NCBI RefSeq assembly: GCF_029836165.1
Contig: NZ_JAOEBG010000009.1
Coordinates: forward strand, 62,001-126,000
DNA from: Pseudomonas sp. GD04091
Lineage (GTDB): Bacteria; Pseudomonadota; Gammaproteobacteria; Pseudomonadales; Pseudomonadaceae
Direction: 5' to 3'
DNA: 64,000 nt
Position 1 is the stretch's first letter, and every line of letters starts with the position of its first letter. Under the pieces are notes generated by a model that made no database searches, was not told the DNA's origin, and saw only the letters and a program-made list of their open reading frames with translations. Shown here in pieces: positions 55,317 through 64,000 of the stretch. The translations under genes were made by a program, and so were the position numbers.

Positions 55317-57920
55317 ATGCCCAAAGGACATCGGATCAGCGCGTTACTGCACGGCTCTACTTTTGTATTGTCGCTGTCTTCGTTGAGCGGACCTGCGCTT
55401 GCGGCGAACTTGCCGCCGGGTAGCAGCGCCACCGTGAGCCCGGGCGATGCCGTGGAAACCTGGATACTGAACGCGGCGCAGCTGAGCGTGCTGCCTGGCG
55501 GCGAAACGCTGAACATCACCGCCCAGCCAGGCTCCACCGTCACGCTGGAGGGTGCCACGGTCAATGGCGGTAATCAGCGAGCCGTGGTGTTGACCGAGTC
55601 CCAGGGCACGATCAGTAACTCGACCCTCACTTCTGCCACGAATACCGGCCTTTCGGTTGTCAAGGGCGTGGGGGCCACGGCGCCTGGATCCACGGTGACG
55701 GTGACCAACAGCCAGATTTCCGCGGCGGGCCGCGGGCTCAATGTCTCCGGTGGCAGCAGCGCGACACTCATCGACTCCCAGGTCACCGGCACGGGTGCCG
55801 TCGGTGGCTCCGTCGCCGGAAATGGCCTGGGGATATCGCTGGTGGGTGGCGAGGCGATACTGCGCAACAGCGCCGCCACGGGCAGTAACCGCGCCGCCGG
55901 GCTGTTCGCCAACGGTGACGATGATACCGCCCCACGCCTGGTACTGGACCACGCCAGCCTGACCTCCCTGGGCGGCAGCGCAATCGTGGTCAGCAACCTG
56001 AACACCGACCCCATGGCCGCCGAAATCGTCATCGGCAACGGCTCCACACTTTCAGCCGTCAACCAAACCCTGATCGAAGTCGGGCTTGCCGGGGAGCCCA
56101 TCGGCGCCGTGGCACAGGCGCACATCACGATAGATGCCAGCACCTTGAGTGGCAATGTGCTGGTCGCCCAAGGGGCACTGGCCGATATCGCCATGAACAA
56201 CAGCGCACTGCTCAATGGCAACCTCGACAACCTGAGAAGCCTGTCGATGAACGCCAGCACCGTGAACGGCAACCTGAACGAGCCCACAGGCTCCCGTGCG
56301 ACAGCGACATTGGCGGCAGGCTCGCGGTTCAACGGCAACCTCAGCAATCTCGGCAGCCTGAGCCTCGATGCCAGCGCGGTGAACGGCAACGTGGTGTCCA
56401 CGGCTGCCAGCCTCACGCAAGTGACATTGAGCAACGCTTCCACACTCGCCGGCACGGTCGCCAATGTCGCCAGCCTTTCACTGGACAACAGCAGCATGAC
56501 CGGTGATCTGACTCATGACGCACCCTCCACTGGAACGCTGAGCCTGGCCCATGGCTCACGTTTGACGGGCACCGTGATCAACGCCGGCAGCACCTCGATC
56601 GCCGGCAACTCAACCTTTGCCATGACCAACGATTCAAGCGTGGGCGCACTGTCGCTCGATAACGGAATCGTCGACCTGCGCGCAGGCCAGGGGCCCTTCC
56701 GTACCCTCACGGCGTCCAGTCTTTCAGGTACCGGCACCTTCATGCTCGGCACCGACCTGGCCGGGCACCTGAGCGACCTGGTGAATATCCAAGGCCAGGC
56801 TGAGGGGCGTCACGGCCTGGCCGTGCAGAACACCGGGGTGGAGCCGGTGGCGGAAGATCACGCGCAACGGGTGGTGCACACCGAGGGTGGTGCGGCGCAG
56901 TTCGCCTTGCTCAACGCAAACGGCCTGGTGGACGTCGGCACCTTCTCCTATCGCCTGGAGCAGCGCGACACGGACTGGTACCTGGTGCAAAACGCCGAAG
57001 CACCGATCATCGCGCCCAGCACGCAAACCGCGATCGCCTTGTTCAGCGCCGCCCCAACGGTCTGGTATGGCGAACTCAGCACCCTGCGCAGCCGCATGGG
57101 CGAGCTGCGCGGCGGCCGTACCCAGGGGGGCGTCTGGGCGCGCACCTACGGCAACAAATACCAGGTCTCGGCCACCGACCAGGTCGACTACCAGCAGACT
57201 CAGCAGGGTTTCTCGTTCGGCATCGACACGCCCCTGCCCGCTCAGAATGGCCAATGGCTGATCGGCATCATGGGCGGCTACAGCGACTCGCAACTGAACA
57301 TGCGACTGGGCAGCAATGGCCGCATCGACAGCTACTACCTGGGCGTCTACAGCACCTGGTTGACCCAAGACGGCTACTACCTCGACGCGGTACTCAAGGC
57401 CAACCGCTTCGCCAACAAGGCGGACGTACGCATGAACGATGGCGAAAAGGCCAAGGGTGACTACGACAACTATGGCATCGGCGGCTCGGTCGAAGCTGGC
57501 CGGCATATCCAGCTGAAGGACGGCTGGTTCATCGAGCCTTATGCCCAGGTAGCCGCCTTGTGGGTCGACGGCGAACACTATGGGCTGGACAACGGCATGC
57601 AGGCCAGCAGCAACAAGGCCGACTCGCTGCTCGGCAAGGTCGGTACCTATGTCGGCCGCACGTTCGAGCTGCGCGCCGGCGGGTTCGTGCAACCCTATGT
57701 GAAAGTGGCGGCGGTGCGCGAGTTCGCACGCAACAATGACGTCAAAGTAAACAGCACGACGTTCCACGATGACCTTTCCGGCGGGCGGGGTGAGCTTGGG
57801 GCCGGTATCGCGCTGCAAATGACCGAAGCGCTCCAGGTGCATGCCGATTTCGATTACAGCAATGGCAAGAACATCGAACAGCCTTGGGGGGCCAATGTCG
57901 GCGTTCGCTATGCCTGGTAG
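55317..57920 (+). CDS. Pertactin-like autotransporter, 867 residues
   Basis: A type Va autotransporter. The signal peptide (about residues 1-29, MPKGHRISALLHGSTFVLSL then SSLSGPALA) is followed by a β-helical passenger (about residues 30-550) rich in Asn/Ser/Thr repeats such as NGNLDNLRSLSMNASTVNGN. The junction carries the ALFSAAPTVWYGELSTLRSRMGELR-type linker, and the C-terminal barrel (about residues 610-867) ends in Trp. ATG 55317 is chosen for the signal peptide and GGGAAG; an earlier ATG at 55272 would spoil the signal. The promoter upstream has a LuxR-type box. It is highly similar in its second half to the next gene, and probably mediates adhesion or aggregation. Confidence 0.92.
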   Translation: MPKGHRISALLHGSTFVLSLSSLSGPALAANLPPGSSATVSPGDAVETWILNAAQLSVLPGGETLNITAQPGSTVTLEGATVNGGNQRAVVLTESQGTISNSTLTSATNTGLSVVKGVGATAPGSTVTVTNSQISAAGRGLNVSGGSSATLIDSQVTGTGAVGGSVAGNGLGISLVGGEAILRNSAATGSNRAAGLFANGDDDTAPRLVLDHASLTSLGGSAIVVSNLNTDPMAAEIVIGNGSTLSAVNQTLIEVGLAGEPIGAVAQAHITIDASTLSGNVLVAQGALADIAMNNSALLNGNLDNLRSLSMNASTVNGNLNEPTGSRATATLAAGSRFNGNLSNLGSLSLDASAVNGNVVSTAASLTQVTLSNASTLAGTVANVASLSLDNSSMTGDLTHDAPSTGTLSLAHGSRLTGTVINAGSTSIAGNSTFAMTNDSSVGALSLDNGIVDLRAGQGPFRTLTASSLSGTGTFMLGTDLAGHLSDLVNIQGQAEGRHGLAVQNTGVEPVAEDHAQRVVHTEGGAAQFALLNANGLVDVGTFSYRLEQRDTDWYLVQNAEAPIIAPSTQTAIALFSAAPTVWYGELSTLRSRMGELRGGRTQGGVWARTYGNKYQVSATDQVDYQQTQQGFSFGIDTPLPAQNGQWLIGIMGGYSDSQLNMRLGSNGRIDSYYLGVYSTWLTQDGYYLDAVLKANRFANKADVRMNDGEKAKGDYDNYGIGGSVEAGRHIQLKDGWFIEPYAQVAALWVDGEHYGLDNGMQASSNKADSLLGKVGTYVGRTFELRAGGFVQPYVKVAAVREFARNNDVKVNSTTFHDDLSGGRGELGAGIALQMTEALQVHADFDYSNGKNIEQPWGANVGVRYAW

Positions 57921-58046
57921 GGCTGGATGACTGCTACAAGGCTGAATGAGTCGGATTTTTCCTATAGATGTACAAGGATTTATCTACAGATCCACATGCA
58001 TATTTTCGATCAAATCTCGCCTTTTTCCCCTTGGTGAGAGCTGATC

Positions 58047-60293
58047 ATGAAACGCAAGCATGCATTGCTGGGTCTGACGCTGACCTGTGCCCCCTTAGTT
58101 ACGTTGCCCGCCCTGTCCGACCAAGTGGTCGTGCCTCCAGGCAGTACCTTCAATGTCTCCCCAGGCGACCCGCTGCGCTCGTTCGACCTGCGCCCCGGTG
58201 CAACCCTCAATGTTCATCCCGGGGGCGCCACGGCAGAAATCAGAGCGTCCGGCGGCGCGCAGGTGAACATGAACGACGCGACCCTGAACACCATCGGCGG
58301 GCCGGGTATCGCCCTGTACAACAGTCATGCGGTCATCGACGGCAGTTCGATCATTGCCTCGGCCGATCCTTCTCGCCCCGATGTGTCGACCTTCGGCATT
58401 CGCCTTTCCGGCTTTGAACAAGCCTCCAGCGCCCGCGTCAGCAACAGCTTCGTCTCGGGCACCGCACGCGGTATCAATGTGACCGACAGCGCTGTGCTCG
58501 ACCTGGCCAACACTCGCGTGGAAGGGTTGGCCGGGGCACCAGGCGCCGGTGTAATCACCGGTGGCGTCGGCGTGGTGGTGGCCGGTGCAACCGCATTCAT
58601 TCGGGAAGGTAGCCAAGTCCGGGGAGACAACAACGGCGTGGTGATCTTCTCCGAGGCAACCGGCGCCAACGAGCGTGAGGCCAACCTGGTACTCGACCAA
58701 TCGTCGGTCATCGGCAGCGAAGGCAGCGCCATCAAAGTGATCCGCACCCACGCATCAGACAAGCAAGTCAACATCGAGATCAACAATGGCTCGACGCTGA
58801 TCGGTGGCAACGGCGTGATCCTCGAAGTCGTGGACAACGCCACGGCCGATGTCGCGGTGAACGCCAGCCAATTGACCGGTGATGTGATCGTGGAACAAGG
58901 CGCCACGCTGGACATGGCCCTGGCCAATGCATCGAGCCTGACGGGTACCGTGACCAACGCCCAATCGCTGGCTATCGACGCAAGCTCCTTGTGGACCATG
59001 ACCGGCGACTCCAGCGTGGGCAGCCTGGCCCTCGCCGGCGGTGTCGTGAACCTGCGCGGCAGCGACGCCAGCACGGGTTTCAACCGCCTGCAACTGGGTG
59101 AACTGTCCGGCAACGGCACCTTCATGCTCGGCACCGACCTGGCCAACCAGCAAGGCGACTTCCTCGATGTCAGCGGCAAGGCCAGCGGCGACCACCAGTT
59201 GCTGGTGGAAAACACCGGTACCGACCCCAGCGCCGAAGTCAGCGCCCATCAGGTGGTGCATACCGGTGAAGGCAGCACGTCGCAGTTCAGCCTGATCGGC
59301 GGCCAAGTGGACTTCGGCACCTTCGCCTATGAGCTGGAGCAGCGCGGCGACGACTGGTTCCTGGTGCGCAAGGGTGACACCACCACCCCCAGCGCCCGTT
59401 CGGTCACCGGCCTGTTCAGCGCCGCGCCAACCGTCTGGTATGGGGAATCGACCACCTTGCGCGGGCGCATGGGCGAGCTGCGCAATGGCCAGGAGCAAGG
59501 CGGCGGCTGGCTGCGCAGCTACGGCAACAAGTACAAGGTCGCGGCCGGCGCCGGCGCGGCGTACGACCAGGTCCAGCAAGGCATCGCCTTTGGTGCCGAT
59601 GCACCGATGCCCTCGGGCAATGGCCAGTGGCTGGTAGGTGTCATGGGCGGTTACAGCCGTTCGGACCTCGACCTTTCTGGCGGGACCACCGGCAAGGTCG
59701 ACAGCTTCTATCTGGGTGCCTACACCACCTGGCTGGCTGAGGACGGTCTGTACATCGACGCGCTGATCAAGGCCAACCGCTTCCAGAACAAGTCGGACGT
59801 GCGCATGAGCGATGGCCGCAAGGCCAAGGGCGACTACAGCAACAACGGCATCGGCGCCTCGGTCGAGGTGGGCAAGCACATCAAGCTTGACGATGGCTGG
59901 TTCGTCGAACCCTTCGCCCAGGCCTCCATGCTGTGGGTGGACGGCGCCAGCTACAGCCTGGACAACGGCATGCGTGCCAGCACCAACAGTGCCGACTCGC
60001 TGCTGGGCAAGGTCGGCACCCATGTTGGCCGTACCTTCCCACTGCGTGATGGCGGCTTCGTGCAGCCTTACGTGAAGGTCGCCGGCGCCCACGAGTTCGC
60101 CCGCAACAACGCGGTGAGGATCAACGACAACAGGTTCGACAACGACCTGTCCGGCAGCCGCATCGAACTCGGCGCCGGGGTCGCAGCGCAAGTGACCGAC
60201 ACCGTGCAGGTACAGGCCGGCTTCGACTACATGAAAGGCAACAATATTGAACAGCCCTGGGGCGTGAACCTGGGAGTACGCTACAACTTCTGA
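58047..60293 (+). CDS. Pertactin-like autotransporter, 748 residues (paralogue of the preceding gene)
   Basis: Signal peptide about residues 1-24 (MKRKHALLGLTLTCAPLVTL then PALS), passenger to about residue 450 with VSPGD, GGAQVNMNDATLNT and FMLGTDLA elements, and a C-terminal β-barrel of about 260 residues ending in Phe. The linker and barrel (SAAPTVWYGE, GRMGELRNG, KANRFQNKSDVRM, NIEQPWGVNLGVRYNF) are close to those of the gene before it, and the passengers are shorter and more diverged. It follows after 126 bases; no LuxR-type box was seen in that gap, so read-through from the first gene or a separate promoter is possible. A terminator follows. Confidence 0.92.
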   Translation: MKRKHALLGLTLTCAPLVTLPALSDQVVVPPGSTFNVSPGDPLRSFDLRPGATLNVHPGGATAEIRASGGAQVNMNDATLNTIGGPGIALYNSHAVIDGSSIIASADPSRPDVSTFGIRLSGFEQASSARVSNSFVSGTARGINVTDSAVLDLANTRVEGLAGAPGAGVITGGVGVVVAGATAFIREGSQVRGDNNGVVIFSEATGANEREANLVLDQSSVIGSEGSAIKVIRTHASDKQVNIEINNGSTLIGGNGVILEVVDNATADVAVNASQLTGDVIVEQGATLDMALANASSLTGTVTNAQSLAIDASSLWTMTGDSSVGSLALAGGVVNLRGSDASTGFNRLQLGELSGNGTFMLGTDLANQQGDFLDVSGKASGDHQLLVENTGTDPSAEVSAHQVVHTGEGSTSQFSLIGGQVDFGTFAYELEQRGDDWFLVRKGDTTTPSARSVTGLFSAAPTVWYGESTTLRGRMGELRNGQEQGGGWLRSYGNKYKVAAGAGAAYDQVQQGIAFGADAPMPSGNGQWLVGVMGGYSRSDLDLSGGTTGKVDSFYLGAYTTWLAEDGLYIDALIKANRFQNKSDVRMSDGRKAKGDYSNNGIGASVEVGKHIKLDDGWFVEPFAQASMLWVDGASYSLDNGMRASTNSADSLLGKVGTHVGRTFPLRDGGFVQPYVKVAGAHEFARNNAVRINDNRFDNDLSGSRIELGAGVAAQVTDTVQVQAGFDYMKGNNIEQPWGVNLGVRYNF

Positions 60294-60298
60294 TTATC

Positions 60299-60323
60299 AG
60301 GGGCCGCAAGGCCCCTTCTTTTT
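60299..60323 (+). terminator. Rho-independent terminator after the tandem autotransporters
   Basis: Stem AGGGGCC/GGCCCCT with loop GCAA, followed by TTCTTTTT, six bases after the stop codon. Confidence 0.92.
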
Positions 60324-60394
60324 ACCTAAAGCCTGGCTGGCCCGGGCCGATAACCCGGCATCTCCCTCTTGCAAACTTACCCGAAGGTTGCCCA

Positions 60395-61294
60395 ATGGCC
60401 ACGCAAAAAGCCCGCGCGGATTCGCTGTCCCTGCTGCTGTTCACCCTGCGCAGCGGCAAGCTGATGGCAATCAACCTGCTCAAGGTCAGCGAGATCATCC
60501 CCTGCCCGCCACTGACCAAGCTGCCGGAGGCGCACCCGCATGTAAAAGGCGTGGCCACCCTGCGCGGCAACTCGCTGTCGGTGATCGACCTGTCCCGCGC
60601 CATTGGCGAAATGCCCCTGGCCGACCCCGATGGCGGCTGCCTGATCGTCACCGAGATCAGCCGCTCGCGCCAGGGCCTGCATGTGCAGGCGGTGAGCCGC
60701 ATCGTTCATTGCCTGAGCACCGACATCAAGCCGCCGCCCTACGGCTCGGGCAACCGCTCCTTCATCACCGGCGTCACCCGGGTCGACAACACCCTGGTGC
60801 AGGTGCTGGACATCGAAAAGGTCATCCACGGCATCGCCCCGCCGCCCCACGAACCGCATCCGGGCGAAATCAGCGAGGAAGACGCAAGCCTGCTGGCCGC
60901 CGCCAACATCCTGGTGGTGGACGACAGCCAGGTCGCTCTGCAGCAGTCGGTGCACACCCTGCGCAACCTCGGTATCGAGTGCCACACCGCGCGCAGCGCC
61001 AAGGACGCGATCAACGTACTGCTGGAGCTGCAAGGCACCGACAAGGAGATCAACATCATCGTCTCGGACATCGAGATGTCCGAGATGGACGGCTATGCCT
61101 TCACCCGGACCCTGCGCGAGACCCCTGATTTCCAGCACCTGTACATCCTGCTGCACACGTCGCTGGACAGCACCATGAGTGGCGAGAAGGCCAAGACGGC
61201 GGGCGCCAACGCGATCCTGACCAAGTTCTCCTCGCCGGAGCTGACCGACTGCCTGGTGGTGGCGGCACGCGCGGTGGTGTTCGCCGAACACTGA
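60395..61294 (+). CDS. cheV: Chemotaxis coupling protein CheV
   Basis: A 299-residue protein with an N-terminal CheW domain (about residues 10-150; FTLRSGKLMAINLLKVSEII, VKGVATLRGNSLSVIDL, ITGVTRVDNTLVQVLDIE) and a C-terminal receiver domain (about residues 170-295; ILVVDDS with the acidic pair, phospho-Asp in IIVSDIEMSEMDG, Lys in ILTKF). It links chemoreceptors to CheA and can be phosphorylated for adaptation. Single gene with its own RBS (AAGG). Confidence 0.95.
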   Translation: MATQKARADSLSLLLFTLRSGKLMAINLLKVSEIIPCPPLTKLPEAHPHVKGVATLRGNSLSVIDLSRAIGEMPLADPDGGCLIVTEISRSRQGLHVQAVSRIVHCLSTDIKPPPYGSGNRSFITGVTRVDNTLVQVLDIEKVIHGIAPPPHEPHPGEISEEDASLLAAANILVVDDSQVALQQSVHTLRNLGIECHTARSAKDAINVLLELQGTDKEINIIVSDIEMSEMDGYAFTRTLRETPDFQHLYILLHTSLDSTMSGEKAKTAGANAILTKFSSPELTDCLVVAARAVVFAEH

Positions 61295-61382
61295 TATATT
61301 CGGCGACAATCTCCCTGGCTTGCCGGCGGAGAGGGTTCGGGCATAATTCGCGCCCTTCGGATGTTCATGGCCGGTACCGCAT

Positions 61383-61694
61383 ATGAAATGTCTCCACCTC
61401 TTCGCGCTCGCCTGCACCGTGCTCACCAGCACCGCGCAGGCCTCCAGCCCCCAGGCCTGGACCGACCAGCGCCAGCAGATGCTCAAGGCCTGCCTGGCCG
61501 CCAGCCAGTTCAAGGATGCCCATGCCCTGGGCAAGCCCGCCGAGTTCGATGACCAGGTCGGCTACAGCGCGCTGCTGATCGAGGGCGTCTACCCCCAGAA
61601 ACACATGCAGAACCGCAACGGCACCGAGCTGTGTCTGTACGACCGCCAGCACCAGCAGGCCTTCGTCACGCAATGGCAGGTGGGCCAGCGGTGA
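61383..61694 (+). CDS. Small exported protein of unknown function
   Basis: A 103-residue protein with a signal peptide (about residues 1-20, MKCLHLFALACTVLTSTAQA) and a mature part with two Cys (LKACLAAS, TELCLYD). I recognise no family. It overlaps the YkgJ-type gene by four bases (GTGA), so the two are coupled. A periplasmic location is likely. Confidence 0.75.
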   Translation: MKCLHLFALACTVLTSTAQASSPQAWTDQRQQMLKACLAASQFKDAHALGKPAEFDDQVGYSALLIEGVYPQKHMQNRNGTELCLYDRQHQQAFVTQWQVGQR

Positions 61695-62425
61695 GCGCCA
61701 GCATTCGTTTCGCCTGCACCGGCTGTGGCAAATGCTGCACTGGCCACCATGTGCCCCTGACCCTCGCCGAAGCCCGGCAATGGGCCGTGTCCGGTGGCCA
61801 GGTGGTGGTGTTGATCGAGGGCTTCGTCAGTGATGGGCCTGGCATGCCGACCGAACAACGCGACCATGTGCTGCGCCGTTCGCATCCGGTGAACTGCGGC
61901 GCAGGGCAATTGCGAGTTTCGGTGACCTTCGCCGCGTTCAACCCTGGGCGCTGCCGCAATCTCGATGACAACGACCTGTGCGGCATCTATGAAAGCCGGC
62001 CGCTGGTCTGTCGCATCTACCCGGCGGAGATCAACCCGCACCTGCCGTTGCGACCAGAGAACAAGGACTGTCCGCCCGAAGCCTGGGAACAGGGACCGGT
62101 GCTGATTCACGGCAGCCTGCCGGTGGATGAAGCGCTCCGCGCGTTGATCGAAGCCTCGCGCCAGGCGGACCGCGACGATATCGCGGCCAAGGTGGCGATC
62201 TGTCAGGCACTGGGGATGACCACCAGCGCGCTGAAGGGCAATGGATTCACCGCCTGGCTGCCGGACATGGCGGCGTTCGCTTCGGTGGTGGAGCAGGCGC
62301 CGCAGGAGGTCGACGGGCCGTGGGTGATGCATGTGCAGGACGAGGCGCTAGCCGCCGACCTACAGGATCATCACCTGCAGGTGACGGGCGAAGCCCCCGT
62401 CTACTATGCGTTCATCGGTTTCTAG
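61691..62425 (+). CDS. YkgJ-family cysteine cluster protein
   Basis: A 244-residue cytosolic protein. The N-terminal half has the metal- or cluster-binding Cys pattern FACTGCGKCCTGHHVPLT and GRCRNLDDNDLCGIYESRPLVCRIYP. The C-terminal half (from about residue 130) is helical and unassigned. GTG 61691 is chosen because it overlaps the previous stop and the family N terminus starts there. It is the longer of two YkgJ-type proteins in the window (see 34910). Confidence 0.83.
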   Translation: MSASIRFACTGCGKCCTGHHVPLTLAEARQWAVSGGQVVVLIEGFVSDGPGMPTEQRDHVLRRSHPVNCGAGQLRVSVTFAAFNPGRCRNLDDNDLCGIYESRPLVCRIYPAEINPHLPLRPENKDCPPEAWEQGPVLIHGSLPVDEALRALIEASRQADRDDIAAKVAICQALGMTTSALKGNGFTAWLPDMAAFASVVEQAPQEVDGPWVMHVQDEALAADLQDHHLQVTGEAPVYYAFIGF

Positions 62426-62462
62426 GCAACCCGCGATACGGCCAACGCGGACAACTCGATAG

Positions 62463-64000
62463 TCACTGACACCGCCGCCAGAACTCATCCGCCAGCCGCC
62501 GCAGATCCTTGGCCAGATCGGCCACGTCACTGGCACTGCTGTGGCTGCGCTGGCCAACGCTGACCGTCGCCTCGCTGGCCTGGCGAATGCTGCTGATATT
62601 GCGGTTGATGCTCTCGCTGACCTGACTCTGCTGCTCCACCGCCGCGGCGATCTGCAAGCTCATCTCGTTGATCTGGTTGACCCGCACACTGATGCTGTCC
62701 AGCGCATCGCTGGCCAGTTGCGCCTGCTCGACACTGTGCCCGGCATGGGCGCTGCTCTGCTGCATCACCTGCACCGCCGCGCGGGCGCCTTCCTGCAACG
62801 CGCCGATCATGCGCTGGATATCGTGGGTGGACTGGGCCGTGCGCTGGGCCAGGCCGCGCACTTCATCGGCGACCACCGCGAAACCACGCCCCTGGTCGCC
62901 GGCCCGCGCCGCTTCGATGGCGGCGTTGAGCGCCAGCAGGTTGGTCTGCTCGGCGATGCCGCGGATCACGTCGAGCACCCCGGAAATCTCGCTGCTGTGC
63001 GTCTCCAGTTGCTGGATCACCTCGCTGGCCTCGACCAGCGAGCCGGCCAGGTCCTGGATCGCGCAACGGTTGCGGTCAACCAGCTGGTGACCGGACTGGG
63101 TCTCGTCCTCGGCCTGGTCGGCGGCCATGGCGGCCATCTGCGCACTGCTCGCCACCTGGGCGACGCTGGCACTCATCTGGTGGATCGCGGTGGCCACCTG
63201 ATCGGCTTCGCTCTGCTGTTCCAGGCTGTTGGCATGGCTGCTGTGCAGCGCGTCGACCAGCGAGCCGGAGTGCCCGGCCAGACGCGACGAGGTATCGCCG
63301 ATGCGTCCAACCACGGCGCCTAGCTGCGCCTTGAGCATGCGCATGGCGAACTCGATCTGCCCAAGGCCATCACGCCGACCGGTATACAACTGCTGGCTGA
63401 GCGGATTGTCGGCGATCGCCTGGGCTTGCAGGCGCAACCGCTCGTAGGGGCGCAACAGCAACAGGATCACCAGGCTGCTCAGACCTGCGCCAGCCAGCGC
63501 TTCGACCAGCGCCGTAAACAACGGCGTGCCCGCCCACCACTGCCCCACGCCCATCACCAGGGCCAGCACGGCAGCGACAGCCAGCGACAACCGTGTCCCC
63601 AGCCCCAGCACCGGTACCCGCTCCAGCCAGCCGCGCCGCCCTTCGCGCAGGCGCGCATAGCAGCGCTCGGCCGCCGCGACCTGCGCGAGGCCAGGCTTGG
63701 TCCGCACCGACTGGTACTCCAGTACCTGTCCAGCACTGCTGATCGGTGAGACGAAGGCACTCACCCAATAATGGTCACCGTTCTTGCAGCGGTTCTTCAC
63801 CAGCCCCATCCACGAGCGCCCAGTCTTGAGGGTTTGCCACATCTGGGCGAAAGCCTGGGGCGGCATGTCCGGGTGGCGGACGATGTGATGGGCATTGCCC
63901 AGCAGCTCGTCGCGGGAGAACCCGCTGACCCGGATGAAATCGTCGTTGGCATAGGTGATGCGACTGTCCAGGTCGGTGGTGGACAGGATGTTGGCGTCGC
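62463..64000 (-). CDS. PAS-containing methyl-accepting chemotaxis protein (Aer-like), 5' end beyond the window
   Basis: At least 512 residues, continuing past the right edge. The visible start reads [20 protein letters not shown] and [20 protein letters not shown], a PAS domain of the Aer type with [18 protein letters not shown]. Two TM helices follow close together ([20 protein letters not shown] and [20 protein letters not shown]). Then comes a long cytoplasmic coiled coil with the signalling tip [20 protein letters not shown]. Such receptors sense redox or oxygen through a PAS-bound cofactor; the cofactor cannot be read here. Encoded convergently with the YkgJ-type gene. Confidence 0.9.
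   Translation of the reverse strand, partial: DANILSTTDLDSRITYANDDFIRVSGFSRDELLGNAHHIVRHPDMPPQAFAQMWQTLKTGRSWMGLVKNRCKNGDHYWVSAFVSPISSAGQVLEYQSVRTKPGLAQVAAAERCYARLREGRRGWLERVPVLGLGTRLSLAVAAVLALVMGVGQWWAGTPLFTALVEALAGAGLSSLVILLLLRPYERLRLQAQAIADNPLSQQLYTGRRDGLGQIEFAMRMLKAQLGAVVGRIGDTSSRLAGHSGSLVDALHSSHANSLEQQSEADQVATAIHQMSASVAQVASSAQMAAMAADQAEDETQSGHQLVDRNRCAIQDLAGSLVEASEVIQQLETHSSEISGVLDVIRGIAEQTNLLALNAAIEAARAGDQGRGFAVVADEVRGLAQRTAQSTHDIQRMIGALQEGARAAVQVMQQSSAHAGHSVEQAQLASDALDSISVRVNQINEMSLQIAAAVEQQSQVSESINRNISSIRQASEATVSVGQRSHSSASDVADLAKDLRRLADEFWRRCQ

Overview
The window is chromosomal DNA from a fluorescent-type Pseudomonas, most likely of the P. putida group. This is inferred from the conserved gene order trmJ/suhB/secF-secD-yajC-tgt-queA, the cyoABCDE operon followed by dsbB, the norR/hmp pair, high GC content, and many REP-like palindromes carrying the GCGGGCTTGCCCCGCGAT-type core. 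No phage, integrase, transposase, CRISPR array or rRNA was seen. One tRNA gene (tRNA-Leu, CAA anticodon) is present.

Layout. 0-7.5 kb is housekeeping: trmJ (cut by the left edge), suhB, a glycine-zipper envelope protein, secF-secD-yajC (Sec translocon accessory complex), tgt-queA (queuosine) and tRNA-Leu. 7.6-18.8 kb holds small metabolic and accessory genes: two GNAT acetyltransferases, a bestrophin-like channel, a four-gene PhnCDE-type ABC transporter (its binding-protein gene is frameshifted) divergent from selD-mnmH (selenophosphate and 2-selenouridine), an LprI-like protein, a LysR/YdcZ divergent pair, and two very small overlapping genes behind a strongly structured leader. 19.2-34.5 kb is one gene for a 5094-residue autotransporter with about 40 passenger repeats. 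34.9-40.5 kb holds a YkgJ-type cysteine-cluster protein, alaC broken by a 4-base deletion, and a three-gene operon with two isonitrile-synthase (PvcA/DIT1) domains, one of them fused to a TauD-type dioxygenase, plus a HAD phosphatase. 40.6-46.6 kb is cyoABCDE and dsbB.

46.6-60.3 kb is the most unusual accessory region. The NO-detoxification pair hmp and norR is split by a gene for a 604-residue repeat protein. Two more members of the same repeat family (653 and 115 residues) lie beyond norR, followed by two paralogous pertactin-like autotransporters. Three 20-base sites with LuxR-type (NNCT-N12-AGNN) dyad form lie in this region. Each is followed after 20 or 21 bases by a plausible -10 element, and together they point at a 50-residue peptide gene, the 604-residue repeat protein, the 653-residue repeat protein and the first autotransporter. 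I infer a previously unlinked quorum-type regulon of surface and repeat proteins; no luxR or luxI gene lies in the window.

60.4-64 kb holds cheV, a small secreted protein, a second YkgJ-type protein and a PAS-containing chemoreceptor cut by the right edge.

Three genes carry indels relative to the reading frame their own sequence implies (binding protein, -1; small DUF3077-like gene, +1; alaC, -4). They may be real mutations or assembly errors. Coordinates of starts were chosen from ribosome-binding sites, gene overlaps and family-typical N termini. Gene names rest on recognition of protein sequence from memory, not on a search.
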